64,000 nucleotides of DNA from contig NC_015844.1 of assembly GCF_000973105.1 (NCBI RefSeq), forward strand, positions 3,654,501 to 3,718,500, read 5' to 3'. Positions 1-9,345 of this stretch are shown in pieces. Both the position numbers and the translations under genes were made by a program. Position 1 is the first letter of the stretch. Every line of letters begins with the position of its first letter. The notes beneath the pieces are model-generated. The model worked only from the letters and a program-made list of their open reading frames with translations, was not told the origin of the DNA and did not search any database. Origin of the DNA: Zobellia galactanivorans. Lineage in GTDB: Bacteria > Bacteroidota > Bacteroidia > Flavobacteriales > Flavobacteriaceae.

Positions 1-487
1 TGGAGGAATTGCTGTGGAGCTTGTCCCGTTGTACCCCGGCCACTGCCGTAATGGCCACTCCCACAAGAAGAAGGGCTACGCCCAACATGATTATGGGAAA
101 GGAAGGCTGTTCAAATGCGCCTTCAATCTGAAAAAGCGGAATGATCGAACCCACCGATGCGGCAAGGCCCATTACAATACCGTATGTTATGGATATACCG
201 GTTTTTTCCACACTTACGCCAAAGAGAATGCCGCCGATACCCCAAAGAAAACCATAAAATGCGGCCAAGAACAAAGTGTTGCCCTCGGTTTGCGAAATGA
301 TCTCAAAAAGGTTAGGTATGACTATAAGAGCCCAAAGTATTGGAAATAATATCATAGCCGTAAAGGCGTGAACCAACCACCATGCTTCCCATTTAAGGGG
401 GGCTATATGCTTCATGCCCAATCCGAAGGTTCCTTGAAAAAAACTCGCGAATACGATTAAAACGATAGCCAAAATATAGGTGTCCAT
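1..487 (-). CDS. rhaT: L-rhamnose/H+ symporter RhaT, C-terminus cut by window edge
   Basis: Reverse-strand translation from the ATG at 485-487 stays open to position 1 and gives 162 codons of a hydrophobic protein beginning MDTYILAIVLIVFASFF. The stretch WGIGGILFGVSVEKTGIS, followed by a glycine/alanine-rich helix, matches the RhaT family (E. coli RhaT has WGIGNINYGLTMRYLGMS at the same place). RhaT is a ten-helix inner-membrane proton symporter for L-rhamnose. The gene heads leftward and its 3' part is outside the window. It shares its strand with the GntP permease, lactate dehydrogenase, kinase and aldolase fusion to its right, so it belongs to the rhamnose-type locus. The family is fairly clear from these motifs; substrate is inferred from family and context. 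The plus-strand ORF over this stretch is a shadow. Confidence 0.82.
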   Translation of the reverse strand, partial: MDTYILAIVLIVFASFFQGTFGLGMKHIAPLKWEAWWLVHAFTAMILFPILWALIVIPNLFEIISQTEGNTLFLAAFYGFLWGIGGILFGVSVEKTGISITYGIVMGLAASVGSIIPLFQIEGAFEQPSFPIIMLGVALLLVGVAITAVAGVQRDKLHSNSS

Positions 488-622
488 GTATGGTTTTGTT
501 TGAAGTTTACAAATAAAAAGTGAGGTAGAACGGTTAAAACCTTTTAAGTGATACAAAGAAAAATCAATAAGAAGCAGGTAGATTGGCCAATTTTACCTTA
601 GTATAACATTATTTTATCCGTG

Positions 623-1924
623 TTATAACTCACTCAAATAATATAATGCCAGAACCAATAATCCGCCACTTAGGGCTACTACGCCCGATAACAGGCTGAA
701 CGATTTTAGCAATCGGGAAACGGAAACGTCGTGGACTTCCTTGAACAGCCAGAAAAAACTGCTGTTTACATGGATGACGCCTAGGGAACCTGCGCCGATA
801 GCGGCTGCGGTAAAGGTGGGGTGCAATGTTCCGTTGGAAACCAAGGGTGCTACAATGGAGGCCGTGGTTATAAGGGAAACGGTAATGGAACCCGTAACCG
901 TGGTGAACAATAGGCTCAATAAAAAGGGGATGACAATGCCCATGGCGGCAATATCCCCCATGTCGGAAAACATGGAGCCCACAATTTCGGTGTCTTTTAT
1001 GACCTGGCCAAAGGCACCTCCCGTTCCGGTAATAAGAATGACAATGGCCGATTTCTCTCCCGATGATTGAAAATATGTGTTCAATAGGGTAGAAAAGTTT
1101 TTCCTTGGTAATAAGGGAAGGGCAAACAGAACGCCTATAAGAAGGGCCCATACAGGGTTTTTAATGAAAGATATGATTTCGTTTTCAAAGGGGTAAATAG
1201 TGCCTATGGACATTAAGAACAAGGGAACCAATAAGGCTGCAAACGGAAGGATCCGCTTAGGGCCTTTTAGTATAGCAATCGGAGCGGCTTCCCCTTCGGT
1301 TTGTGAAAGGGTATCAAGACTAAGGTTTTTCTTGTTGAACCGTATAAATACCAAGCCCCCGATAATGGCGGCTATGGCCACGGCAATGTTTATCGGTATC
1401 ATTTCACCGATGTTGATTTCAAGAATGGCGGCCACGGCAAGCGGACCTGGGGTAGGGGGGATTAAAGCATGGGCAACGGTTAGGCTTATGGCCAATGATA
1501 GGCCCAGTGTAAGCACCGAATGGCCCGATTTTTTCGACAGAACGAATATGGTGGGCAGCAAGGTCAGGTAAGCGACATCCATAAAAACGGGGATACCTAT
1601 CAAAAAACCAATAACCGCCATACTTAAGGGGAGGTATTTGGTGCCAAAAAGGCCAATGATACTATTGGCGATTACATCGGCCCCGCCTGTACGTGCGAGA
1701 ATTTCTCCTAATAGCGTGCCGAACAAAATGATCAGTCCGATCCACTTGAGGGTATTTCCGAAACCGCTGAGCAGACTTTCGGTAACGACTTCTACCGAAC
1801 TCCCCGTCGCCAATCCTAAAATAAGGCCGCAAACCAAGAGGGCCGGTATAGGGTGCACCTTAAACACGGTAACGGCAACAATCAGTAAGATGATGCAAAA
1901 AAGTAAGAACAATAAACTGGTCAC
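623..1924 (-). CDS. GntP-family permease (gluconate/organic acid:H+ symporter)
   Basis: A 433-aa polytopic inner-membrane protein with about a dozen hydrophobic segments, close to the usual GntP length of 440-450. The family signature HALIPPTPGPLAVA is visible near residue 155, as are the N-terminal HPIPALLVCGLILG segment and a glycine-rich central region. GntP transporters import gluconate, idonate or related hydroxy acids with protons. The start is a GTG at 1922-1924; no better ATG precedes the first membrane helix. It lies between rhaT and an AraC regulator on the same strand. In a rhamnose locus that ends in lactate it might move a sugar acid or lactate, but the substrate cannot be read from the sequence. 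Confidence 0.85.
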   Translation of the reverse strand: MTSLLFLLFCIILLIVAVTVFKVHPIPALLVCGLILGLATGSSVEVVTESLLSGFGNTLKWIGLIILFGTLLGEILARTGGADVIANSIIGLFGTKYLPLSMAVIGFLIGIPVFMDVAYLTLLPTIFVLSKKSGHSVLTLGLSLAISLTVAHALIPPTPGPLAVAAILEINIGEMIPINIAVAIAAIIGGLVFIRFNKKNLSLDTLSQTEGEAAPIAILKGPKRILPFAALLVPLFLMSIGTIYPFENEIISFIKNPVWALLIGVLFALPLLPRKNFSTLLNTYFQSSGEKSAIVILITGTGGAFGQVIKDTEIVGSMFSDMGDIAAMGIVIPFLLSLLFTTVTGSITVSLITTASIVAPLVSNGTLHPTFTAAAIGAGSLGVIHVNSSFFWLFKEVHDVSVSRLLKSFSLLSGVVALSGGLLVLALYYLSEL

Positions 1925-2044
1925 TCGTTCGTATTTAAGTTAGGTCGCTTCTTCTTCGTACGCTCAAAAATAACCTAAAGCCCTTAGGGGGAAGACACGT
2001 GAATTATCTCGTATTGGCACTATTATAACAATATGCCGGTAAAA

Positions 2045-2929
2045 TTATACCGCTTCTTTTTTCTGGTTGTACCTATGCATGTACTCTGTTGGGGTAATAT
2101 TCATCAAGGCTTTGAACTGTCGGTTGAAGTTGGTAAGGGTATTGAAGCCCGATTGGTAGCAAATGGTAGAAATTTGCATTTCTCCCTCAATCAAAAGTTT
2201 ACAGGCGTTTCTTAATCGTATTTCGTTCAAGTACTGGGTAAACGATTTTCGGGTGCGCTTTTTGAAGTAACGGCAAAAGGCATTGGGGGTCATATGTGCT
2301 ATTGAAGCTACTTTTTCGAGCTCTATTTTCTTTTCGAAGTTTTCGGTAAGAAAGGTAATGACCTTGCCCATGCGGTCTTTTTCGTTATTGTTATAGGTGT
2401 TGGCTATGACTTCTGAGCATAGCGTTTTGTAATTTTCACTTATGGATAGGGTGTCGAGGACCTTAAGAAGCCCTACAACACTAGATAGGCCTTGGTCACC
2501 AACGAGGCCCGTAATCAGATTGTGAACCATGTAGGTCGTTGCCTTTGAGAATTTTATGCCCCGGTCGGCAAGTTGGAATAGGCTTTTTAGTTTTTGTGAT
2601 TCGGTGAGTTCTAAAAACTCCCTGCCTAGAAAATTCGATTCAAACTTGATTACGATGAGGTTGACGGCTTCCGCTTCCTGTTGGTCTTGGTAGTATTCCT
2701 TATGGTTTTTGAACAAATGCGGGACATTGCTTCCAATGAGATAGAGTTCCCCGGGGCCAAAACTTCCTATAGAATTGCCTACATATCTGGTGCCACTGCT
2801 CTTTATAAAGTAAATCAGCTCAAGTTCTTTATGGAAATGCCAGTTTTGTTCTATACAGGGCAGTCGGTCTTGCCTCGCTAAAAAAGAGTTTTCAGGTCGT
2901 TTTTCAGTCTGTTTGTACGTCAACTTCAT
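2045..2929 (-). CDS. AraC-family transcriptional regulator with cupin sensor domain
   Basis: A 294-aa two-domain regulator. Residues 1-150 look like an AraC-type cupin ligand-binding domain (HFHKELELIYFIKSSGTRYVG, then GPGELYLIGSNVPHLF). Residues 190-290 form the double helix-turn-helix of AraC/XylS proteins (ELEKVASIAHMTPNAFCRYF ... ISTICYQSGFNTLTNFNRQF). It probably senses a sugar and activates the adjacent catabolic genes, as RhaR/RhaS do, although a GntR regulator at the other end of the operon offers a second control. It is on the same strand as the operon but is separated from lldD by 277 bp containing a terminator-like hairpin, so it may be transcribed on its own. Confidence 0.9.
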   Translation of the reverse strand: MKLTYKQTEKRPENSFLARQDRLPCIEQNWHFHKELELIYFIKSSGTRYVGNSIGSFGPGELYLIGSNVPHLFKNHKEYYQDQQEAEAVNLIVIKFESNFLGREFLELTESQKLKSLFQLADRGIKFSKATTYMVHNLITGLVGDQGLSSVVGLLKVLDTLSISENYKTLCSEVIANTYNNNEKDRMGKVITFLTENFEKKIELEKVASIAHMTPNAFCRYFKKRTRKSFTQYLNEIRLRNACKLLIEGEMQISTICYQSGFNTLTNFNRQFKALMNITPTEYMHRYNQKKEAV

Positions 2930-3144
2930 AGTCTATTTCTTTGGTTAATTCCCCCAGTTCGAAAAGCTCGAACGGGCCGTCAAATTTTCGAAATTCCCTT
3001 TTTTGACAAAGTAAAATTCCGATAAATATACAAAATTACCTTAAATAATATCAAATGTATGATTTTAGGATAGAATAGTGTGGGCTTGGGGGTAGTGATG
3101 TTTTTGTCCGCATTCTGGCCCATTGCTTTGTAGGGCTAGGGTGT

Positions 3145-3172
3145 AAAAGTAAAGAACCCCTCGCAAGAGGGG
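3145..3172 (-). terminator. Rho-independent terminator after lldD
   Basis: Positions 3157-3172 form a perfect 6-bp stem (CCCCTC / GAGGGG) with a GCAA loop. On the minus strand it is followed by the T-rich stretch TTCTTTACTTTT. It sits just downstream of the lldD stop codon and so ends the aldolase-kinase-lldD transcript before the AraC gene. Confidence 0.75.
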
Positions 3173-3206
3173 CCCAGTTTAACAACGGATAACGTCGATT
3201 TGGTAC

Positions 3207-4361
3207 TTATAGCTTTTTTATAATATGTTGTGGCAGATCTTCGACACGTTCACAGCACAATTGGTCCATGACTTGTTTGAATTGGGTTTTGAGCATGGTG
3301 ATGGTATGGTCGCCACCAGCGTTTCCTAAAGCACCGACACCGTACATGAAGGATCGGCCCATAAAGGTAAATTTGGCTCCGGAAGCCATGGTGCGGGCAA
3401 TATCTGGCCCTGAACGCATACCGCTGTCCATCATGATCTCAATTTGATCACCGTATTTTGGTGCGATATCGTGAAGACTGTGTATCGTAGATTCGGCCGC
3501 ATCGAGTTGGCGGCCTCCATGATTGGATAAAATAATGCCATCAAAGCCCATGCGTATGGCATCTTGGGTGTCTTGTTCCGAAGCCACCCCTTTTAAGACC
3601 AGTTTTCCCTTCCATTTATCGCGGATCGGTTTAATTTTTTCTTCATTGAGCCGACCGGAAAAGGTCTTGTCCATGAACTGTCCTAACTGTCTTAGGTTTA
3701 AGCCTTCCGGAGTATATGGTTTTAAGGTTTCAAATGTAGGTTGGCCGTACTTGAGGGTGTTCATGGCCCATGTAGGTTTGCCTAGAATTTGAAGTATGTT
3801 GGTCAACGACATCTTGGGAGGGAGGGCCAATCCGTTACGAATGTCGCGGGGACGGTAACCAAAAGTAGGTACATCGCACAACAATACAAGAACGGGGCAC
3901 TGCGCGGCTTCGGCCCTTTTGATGATGTCGTCACGTAGTGTGTCTTCTACCGGATTATACAGTTGAAACCAGGCCTTTCCCTCGGTTATTTCACTGGCGC
4001 GTTCAATACTCATGGTCGTGACGGTACTCAGTATGAAGGGAATATTATGTGCGTATGCCGCTTTGGCCAAGATTTCTGGTGAATTGGGCCACATAAGCCC
4101 TTGAAGTCCCACAGGGGCGATACCAAAAGGCGCATCGAATTCCATGCCCAGTACCTTGGTCTTGGTTGAACTTGTGCCGTAATTTCTGAGGTAGCGGGGC
4201 TGTAGTTGTACTTTGCGAATGTCGGAGGTATTTCGTGAAATACTTACGTCTTCGTTACAACCTCCATCCAAATATTCAAAAGCGAATTTGGGAACCCTTT
4301 TTTTTGCCTTGGTCCTTAGGTCATCTACGGACGGATAGGCGGAATTGATTTTGGCGGCCAT
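3207..4361 (-). CDS. lldD: FMN-dependent L-lactate dehydrogenase (alpha-hydroxy-acid oxidase family)
   Basis: A 384-aa member of the FMN-dependent alpha-hydroxy-acid dehydrogenase family, of normal length. The active-site histidine motif SNHGGRQLDAAEST is near residue 280, followed by the FMN-phosphate loop DSGMRSGPDIARTMASGA and MGRSFMYGVGALG. The N-terminal EYLDGGCNED and the APVGLQGLMWP segment are also typical. It oxidises L-lactate to pyruvate and passes electrons to quinone. In this operon it follows the aldolase/lactaldehyde dehydrogenase fusion, so it completes the route from rhamnulose-1-phosphate through L-lactaldehyde and L-lactate to pyruvate. The gap to the kinase stop codon is 9 bp, indicating cotranscription. 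Glycolate as substrate is possible but less likely here. Confidence 0.88.
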   Translation of the reverse strand: MAAKINSAYPSVDDLRTKAKKRVPKFAFEYLDGGCNEDVSISRNTSDIRKVQLQPRYLRNYGTSSTKTKVLGMEFDAPFGIAPVGLQGLMWPNSPEILAKAAYAHNIPFILSTVTTMSIERASEITEGKAWFQLYNPVEDTLRDDIIKRAEAAQCPVLVLLCDVPTFGYRPRDIRNGLALPPKMSLTNILQILGKPTWAMNTLKYGQPTFETLKPYTPEGLNLRQLGQFMDKTFSGRLNEEKIKPIRDKWKGKLVLKGVASEQDTQDAIRMGFDGIILSNHGGRQLDAAESTIHSLHDIAPKYGDQIEIMMDSGMRSGPDIARTMASGAKFTFMGRSFMYGVGALGNAGGDHTITMLKTQFKQVMDQLCCERVEDLPQHIIKKL

Positions 4362-4370
4362 AGGTTCTGT

Positions 4371-5741
4371 TTATTTAAGGATAAAAGGAATGTGTTTTTT
4401 TAGGGAATAGTTCTTTTTCAGGAACTTTGAGTTCAATTTGGTGTCGGAAATGGCTATTGCCGCACCCAAGGCGGAACCAAGGGAAGAATCCGTTGTTCGA
4501 AGCTCCATGTTCCTAAGGTAGTGCGATACGAGTTTGATGTAAATATCATTATCGCTAAAGCCCCCATCGACATATAATCTTTCTATGGTGTCCTTGCCGG
4601 CCACGATATTAATGCTCTCCACTTGTAATAGCACCAATTCTATCATCAAATGGTGGTAGGCATGTTCAAACCTGTCATAGCTATAGTTCGTTTGGCTTGG
4701 CATGTTTTTATGTTCGATACTGAACCATTTAAAGGAAAACTGAAAATCTTTTATGATGTCGAAAAAGGTGTCATAATCGAACATTACTTTTTTATGGTAG
4801 TCTTTGGCTACATTGAATTTTTTGGTCAGTTCCTCTACTTGGAGCCGGTACTCGTTTCCTAAGAAAAGACGATTTGACTTTACCGGTTTTCCGTTAATAC
4901 GCATATAGTTGATGCAGCCTTTTTCTACATCGTTTTCCGATAGGGGCGTTTCGGTAAATGGATTAAGGGCAATGCTCCATGTCCCTGTCGATACTAAGAT
5001 GAATTTTTTCTTAATACTGCGAACGTAGGGTAAAAGCGCTGCGGAACTGTCGTGAATGCCCACTCCGATTTTAATGCGTTTACCGTTATAGTTCATGTTG
5101 ATGCTAGTTTCCGTGGAAACAATGGGCGGTAATTTGGTGTTTATACCTTCTTTATAGACCCATTCGTGGTAATCTTTCTTTTTGTAGTCCCATAAGGCGG
5201 TATGGCAACCTATACTGGTGTACTCGCTCAAAGGGATTCCCGTAAATATGTAACTGATATATTGGGGAAGGTGTAAAGAAACCGCTATTTTTTCATAGAC
5301 CTTGGGTTTGGTATGTTTGAGCCAATACAGTTGCATTCCCGAATTCAGCATTCCCGAATTGGAGGAACCTGTACTTTGGGCGAATGTATTTTCCGGACCG
5401 TATTTGGCATAGAAGGCATCTATTAACTTTGGGTCATAAGGTTTTGTATAGTTGTATAAAGGCGTCAACACTTCACCGTTTTCGTCTAGATGGACGAAGC
5501 TCGCCCCATAGGTAGAGAAGTTAATGGCGGTAATGGTGTATTTTTTTGATTTCAAAATACGCTCGAATACCGCCTTTAACCATTCTTGTAGGGCTTTTAG
5601 GTCTTCGGTAGGGTGCCCGTCTTCGTCTTCAATAAAATCGAAATAGGTATATTCCCTATATACTTCTTGAAAATCGTCGTCAAAAAGAAAGAACTTCTTG
5701 TTCGTTTTTCCAATATCGAATACCGCGGTAACCTCTTTCAT
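4371..5741 (-). CDS. FGGY-family carbohydrate kinase (rhamnulokinase-like)
   Basis: The chosen ATG at 5739-5741 gives 456 aa beginning MKEVTAVFDIGKTNKKFF, where the FGGY/actin-fold phosphate-1 loop (DIGKTNKK) lies at residue 9. The open frame extends 24 codons upstream into the end of the aldolase gene, but that extension has no family similarity and would overlap. Phosphate-2 and adenosine regions are visible as LVSTGTWSIALNP and YVDGGFSDNDIYIKLVSHYL. FGGY kinases phosphorylate ketoses; between a rhamnulose-phosphate aldolase and a lactate dehydrogenase the likely substrate is L-rhamnulose, with L-fuculose as alternative. The gap to the aldolase stop is 40 bp. Confidence 0.85.
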   Translation of the reverse strand: MKEVTAVFDIGKTNKKFFLFDDDFQEVYREYTYFDFIEDEDGHPTEDLKALQEWLKAVFERILKSKKYTITAINFSTYGASFVHLDENGEVLTPLYNYTKPYDPKLIDAFYAKYGPENTFAQSTGSSNSGMLNSGMQLYWLKHTKPKVYEKIAVSLHLPQYISYIFTGIPLSEYTSIGCHTALWDYKKKDYHEWVYKEGINTKLPPIVSTETSINMNYNGKRIKIGVGIHDSSAALLPYVRSIKKKFILVSTGTWSIALNPFTETPLSENDVEKGCINYMRINGKPVKSNRLFLGNEYRLQVEELTKKFNVAKDYHKKVMFDYDTFFDIIKDFQFSFKWFSIEHKNMPSQTNYSYDRFEHAYHHLMIELVLLQVESINIVAGKDTIERLYVDGGFSDNDIYIKLVSHYLRNMELRTTDSSLGSALGAAIAISDTKLNSKFLKKNYSLKKHIPFILK

Positions 5742-5781
5742 GCTTTTATCGTAAACTAAATAATTTTTTGTTTCCCCTTTT

Positions 5782-7887
5782 TTAACGTACAAAGGCATTG
5801 GCCATGCCACCATCTACATTGATGATGTTTCCAGTGCTTTTGTTCAAGACCGCGACCAGGGCGAATACCCCATTCGCGATGTCCGCCGGATAAATAATTT
5901 GGTTCAACAGGTTTCTTTTGGCATAATGAGCGGGGAGTTCTTCCACGCTAATTCCATAGGCTTTGGCCCTACCTTCGGCCCAATCGCCTTCCCATATTTT
6001 ACTACCTACGATGACCCCGTCGGGGTTAACCGTATTTACACGTATTTGGTCACTGCCCAACTCGGCGGCCAAGAGGCGTGCCATGTGTTGTTGAGCGGCC
6101 TTAGAAGTGCCGTAGGCTACATTGTTGGGCCCTGAAACCAATCCGTTTTTACTGGCAATACTTATAAAGTCGCCACCTAGGTTTTGTTTGCGCATAATCG
6201 CTACCGCTTTTTGGGCGAGTTCAAACTGGCCTTTTACCAAAACGTTTTGCAGGATGTCCCAATCTTTTTCAGTGGTTTCCTCCAAGGGTTTTGAAATGGC
6301 GAGTCCGGCACTGTGTACCACAATATCGACGCCCCCGAAATCAAGGCAGGCTTTTTTAAAGGCATTTTCTATGGAGTCGGATTTGGTTACATCGCAGACG
6401 GCATAACTGGCCGTATCCCTACCGTACGTCTTAAGGGCTTCCTGTAAGCGATCTTTCGCAATATCGGTAAGTACCACATTGGCGCCTTCTTCGGCAAGTT
6501 TGTCGGCAATGGCCTTGCCTATACCGCCACCGGCACCCGTGACCAAGGCTACTTTTCTCGATAGCGGTTTTTCTTTGGGCATGCGCTGTAGTTTGGCTTC
6601 TTCCAAGAGCCAATATTCAATATCGAAAGCCTCTTGTCGAGGTAGCGAGGTGTATGATGTTATGGCTTCTGCGCCCCGCATTACATTTATGGCGTTGACG
6701 TAAAATTCATTGGCCACCCGTGTGGTCTGTTTGTTCTTGGCAAAACTGAACATTCCCACTCCGGGTAAGATGATTATAACCGGACTGGCATCGCGCATGG
6801 CCGGGCTATTGGCCCTTTTATGGGTGTTGTAATAATCGGCGTATTCTTTCTTGTACTGCTCAAAGGCAGGTTTTAGTTGCCTAAGAACGGTATCGGTATC
6901 GGTAAAATCGGCATTGGCGTCAATGTCAAGGACCAAGGGTTGTATTTTTGTCCTCAGAAAATGATCGGGACAAGAAGTGCCCATAGGGGCCAAACGATCT
7001 AGGTCATTGCTGTTGATAAACTCAAGTACGACGTCGCTATCGTTAAAATGTCCGATCATCCTATTCTCCGAAGAGCATAGGCCACGAAGCAAGGGCATGA
7101 GCTGGGCGGCTTTTTCGGCCCGTTCTTTTTCGGGGAGGCTTCCTATTTTCTGCCCACCAAAAACACTTCCTTTTTCCTGTATTTTTTTCTCTATATATGC
7201 AGAAGCCATTTCAATGACCTCCAAACTGTTCATGTACGATTCGTAAGACGTATCGCCCCAAGTGAAGAGACCGTGGCTTCCTAAAACGATACCTCGAATA
7301 CCGGGGTTGTCGGCAAGACATTTTTCCAATTGTAGTCCTAGATCGAAACCGGGCCTTTGCCAAGGAACCCAGCCCATGGTATCTCCCCAAATCTCTTTGG
7401 TCACTTTTTCACTGTCTTTTGCCGCAGCCACTGCAATGAGGGCATCGGGGTGCAAGTGGTCTATATGTTTAAAGGGGAGCAAGCCGTGCAAGGGCGTGTC
7501 AATGGAAGGGGCCTTGCTATCTAGGTCGTAGATGCAGTGGTTGAAAAGGCCTACCATGCGGTCTTCGTCCTCAAGGCCGCCGTATACGTCTTTTAAGTTT
7601 CTGAGTCGCTCGGTGTACAAGCCCGCAATTCCGGCCTTGGTCAAGGTGCCTATGTCTCCTCCCGAACCCTTGATCCACATGACCTCTACTTCCTCATTGG
7701 TGAGCGGGTCTTTCTCTATGGTCTTGCAGCTGGTGTTTCCTCCGCCATAATTGGTAATCCTGAGGTCAGCCCCAAGAATATTGGAACGGTACAAGAAGAG
7801 CGCAACTTGATCGTCTCCCAATTGGGCCGCTGTTTTATCGTCCCACAGATAATCTACATATTTGAATTGCCTAACCGAGTCGTTCAT
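5782..7887 (-). CDS. rhaEW: Fused L-rhamnulose-1-phosphate aldolase / short-chain (lactaldehyde) dehydrogenase
   Basis: A 701-aa natural fusion. Residues 1-430 form a class II (zinc) aldolase domain with the metal-binding HIDHLHPDALIAV segment and a later VLGSHGLFTWGDT. Residues 440-701 are a short-chain dehydrogenase with the NAD motif VTGAGGGIGKAIA and the catalytic YGTSK pair. Enzymes of this architecture, called RhaEW where studied, split L-rhamnulose-1-phosphate to DHAP and L-lactaldehyde and oxidise the lactaldehyde to L-lactate. It is the first gene of the minus-strand operon and diverges from the GntR gene. No rhamnose isomerase is in the window; it may lie beyond rhaT to the left. 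Confidence 0.9.
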   Translation of the reverse strand: MNDSVRQFKYVDYLWDDKTAAQLGDDQVALFLYRSNILGADLRITNYGGGNTSCKTIEKDPLTNEEVEVMWIKGSGGDIGTLTKAGIAGLYTERLRNLKDVYGGLEDEDRMVGLFNHCIYDLDSKAPSIDTPLHGLLPFKHIDHLHPDALIAVAAAKDSEKVTKEIWGDTMGWVPWQRPGFDLGLQLEKCLADNPGIRGIVLGSHGLFTWGDTSYESYMNSLEVIEMASAYIEKKIQEKGSVFGGQKIGSLPEKERAEKAAQLMPLLRGLCSSENRMIGHFNDSDVVLEFINSNDLDRLAPMGTSCPDHFLRTKIQPLVLDIDANADFTDTDTVLRQLKPAFEQYKKEYADYYNTHKRANSPAMRDASPVIIILPGVGMFSFAKNKQTTRVANEFYVNAINVMRGAEAITSYTSLPRQEAFDIEYWLLEEAKLQRMPKEKPLSRKVALVTGAGGGIGKAIADKLAEEGANVVLTDIAKDRLQEALKTYGRDTASYAVCDVTKSDSIENAFKKACLDFGGVDIVVHSAGLAISKPLEETTEKDWDILQNVLVKGQFELAQKAVAIMRKQNLGGDFISIASKNGLVSGPNNVAYGTSKAAQQHMARLLAAELGSDQIRVNTVNPDGVIVGSKIWEGDWAEGRAKAYGISVEELPAHYAKRNLLNQIIYPADIANGVFALVAVLNKSTGNIINVDGGMANAFVR

Positions 7888-7999
7888 TTTTTATGATGTT
7901 TTTTTAGTTGAGGCTAAAGTAAAACAGTGTTACCGTGTTTCTATCCTGTACTGTACCGTAGTGGGGCTTTTTATTTTATACCGATCGTAAGGTGTGCGC

Positions 8000-8016
8000 T
8001 TTTACAATTTGTAAAA
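8000..8016. promoter_or_regulatory. Perfect 17-bp palindrome, candidate GntR operator
   Basis: TTTTACAATTTGTAAAA has two perfect 8-bp arms around one central T. It lies in the 192-bp divergent intergenic region between the aldolase fusion and the GntR regulator, 63 bp before the regulator start. This is where an autoregulated operator for the divergent promoters is expected. Binding is inferred. Confidence 0.5.
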
Positions 8017-8079
8017 TCAAATTCTTTTATTCTATATTTTTTTTTGAACTTCACCAAGATTTTATAATGTCCCTTTAAA

Positions 8080-9126
8080 ATGGAAATGTTTAAACATATA
8101 CAAATAGACGAACAATCGAGAATACCTAAATATAGGCAAATTGTCGATTCCATTATCCATAACATTTCTACGGGCAAGCTGAAAATAGACGAGAAAATAC
8201 CCTCTATAAACAGTTTTAGTGAAGAATATTTGCTTTCAAGGGATACGGTCGAGAAGGCGTACAATATTCTTAAAGAGCGAAAGATAATCTCGTCGATTCG
8301 CGGGAAGGGTTATTACGTTACCAGGACCCAATTGATTTCAAAGGTCAACATCTTGTTCTTGATCAATAAGTTGAGTACCTACAAGATGCAGATTTACAAT
8401 TCGTTTATCAATAGTATAGGGGCGAATTCCCATACGGACCTCCATATTTACCACTGTGATGATTCGCTCTTTTTGAACCTACTGGATAAGAACATAAGGG
8501 CCTACGATTACTATGTGATCATGCCGCACTTCAAGACCGATGATTTAAAGCACTTGAGTTTTACCGATGAAGCGGTCAAGGCCATTAACACCATACCTGA
8601 TGACAAGCTCGTTATTATGGATAATAACAAGCTACAGATAAAGGGTAATTGTATTGAGGTGTATCAAGATTTTGAAAACGATATCTATAATGCCCTAAAA
8701 GATGGACTGCCCAAAATAAAAAAGTACCAAAAACTTGTACTGGTCTTTCCTGAAAGTTCAATGCACCCTTATCCAAGACGCATTCTTCACGGTTTCCGTA
8801 AGTTTTGCGCCGAGTTTTCCATAGCCTTTGAAATTTTAGGCGAAATATATGATGATATCATCCTGAAAAAAGGAGATCTCTTTATTACCATAGAGGAAAC
8901 CGACCTTGTTAATCTCGTCAATCAGATTCGCGATAAGGAATTTGCCCTAGGGGAAGATATCGGGGTCATCTCATATAATGATACACCGTTAAAGGAGCTT
9001 TTGGGTATTACGGTTATTTCTACCGATTTTAAGATGATGGGGCAAACTGCCGCCCAGATGATCCTGAACAAGAAAAAAGGAAAGGTCAAGAATCCCTTTA
9101 ACTTTATAGATAGGGAATCGGTATAG
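8080..9126 (+). CDS. GntR-family regulator with LacI-like sugar-sensing domain
   Basis: A 348-aa protein. Residues 1-70 are a GntR winged helix (IPKYRQIVDSIIHNISTGKL ... LSRDTVEKAYNILKERKIIS ... GKGYYV). The remainder resembles the periplasmic-binding-protein-like effector domain of LacI-type regulators (FVITIEETDLVNLVNQIRD-like segments and a C-terminal ISTDFKMMGQTAAQMIL). This arrangement is common for Bacteroidota regulators of sugar operons. It diverges from the aldolase gene and probably represses or activates that operon in response to rhamnose, an intermediate, or a phosphorylated sugar. The ATG at 8080 places the winged helix at the very N-terminus as usual. Confidence 0.87.
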   Translation: MEMFKHIQIDEQSRIPKYRQIVDSIIHNISTGKLKIDEKIPSINSFSEEYLLSRDTVEKAYNILKERKIISSIRGKGYYVTRTQLISKVNILFLINKLSTYKMQIYNSFINSIGANSHTDLHIYHCDDSLFLNLLDKNIRAYDYYVIMPHFKTDDLKHLSFTDEAVKAINTIPDDKLVIMDNNKLQIKGNCIEVYQDFENDIYNALKDGLPKIKKYQKLVLVFPESSMHPYPRRILHGFRKFCAEFSIAFEILGEIYDDIILKKGDLFITIEETDLVNLVNQIRDKEFALGEDIGVISYNDTPLKELLGITVISTDFKMMGQTAAQMILNKKKGKVKNPFNFIDRESV

Positions 9127-9345
9127 GCCTGCTTTCGTTTTTGTGTTTTGGCCGAATTGAAACGAATCCCTCCCATGCAGTACACTACAGGATAGTAAAG
9201 AAAAAATGCTTCATTAGTTTTAGGCTCGTAGAAGTGTAGTATTGCTGTGGTAAAGCCAAGGCGTAGCACATTTACACTAACTTAGAAGAAGATATGGATC
9301 GGCACAGGGCCGATTATCCTCTTTTTAAGAGCAAAAACTAAGCAT

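Noticed and set aside
14-349. Plus-strand open frame of 111 codons at the left end
   Set aside because: It is antisense to the clear RhaT membrane protein read from 487 leftward, and its translation shows no family features.
4371-5813. Longer start for the FGGY kinase overlapping the aldolase
   Set aside because: The 24 extra residues overlap the aldolase C-terminus and precede the phosphate-binding loop, which should be near the start.
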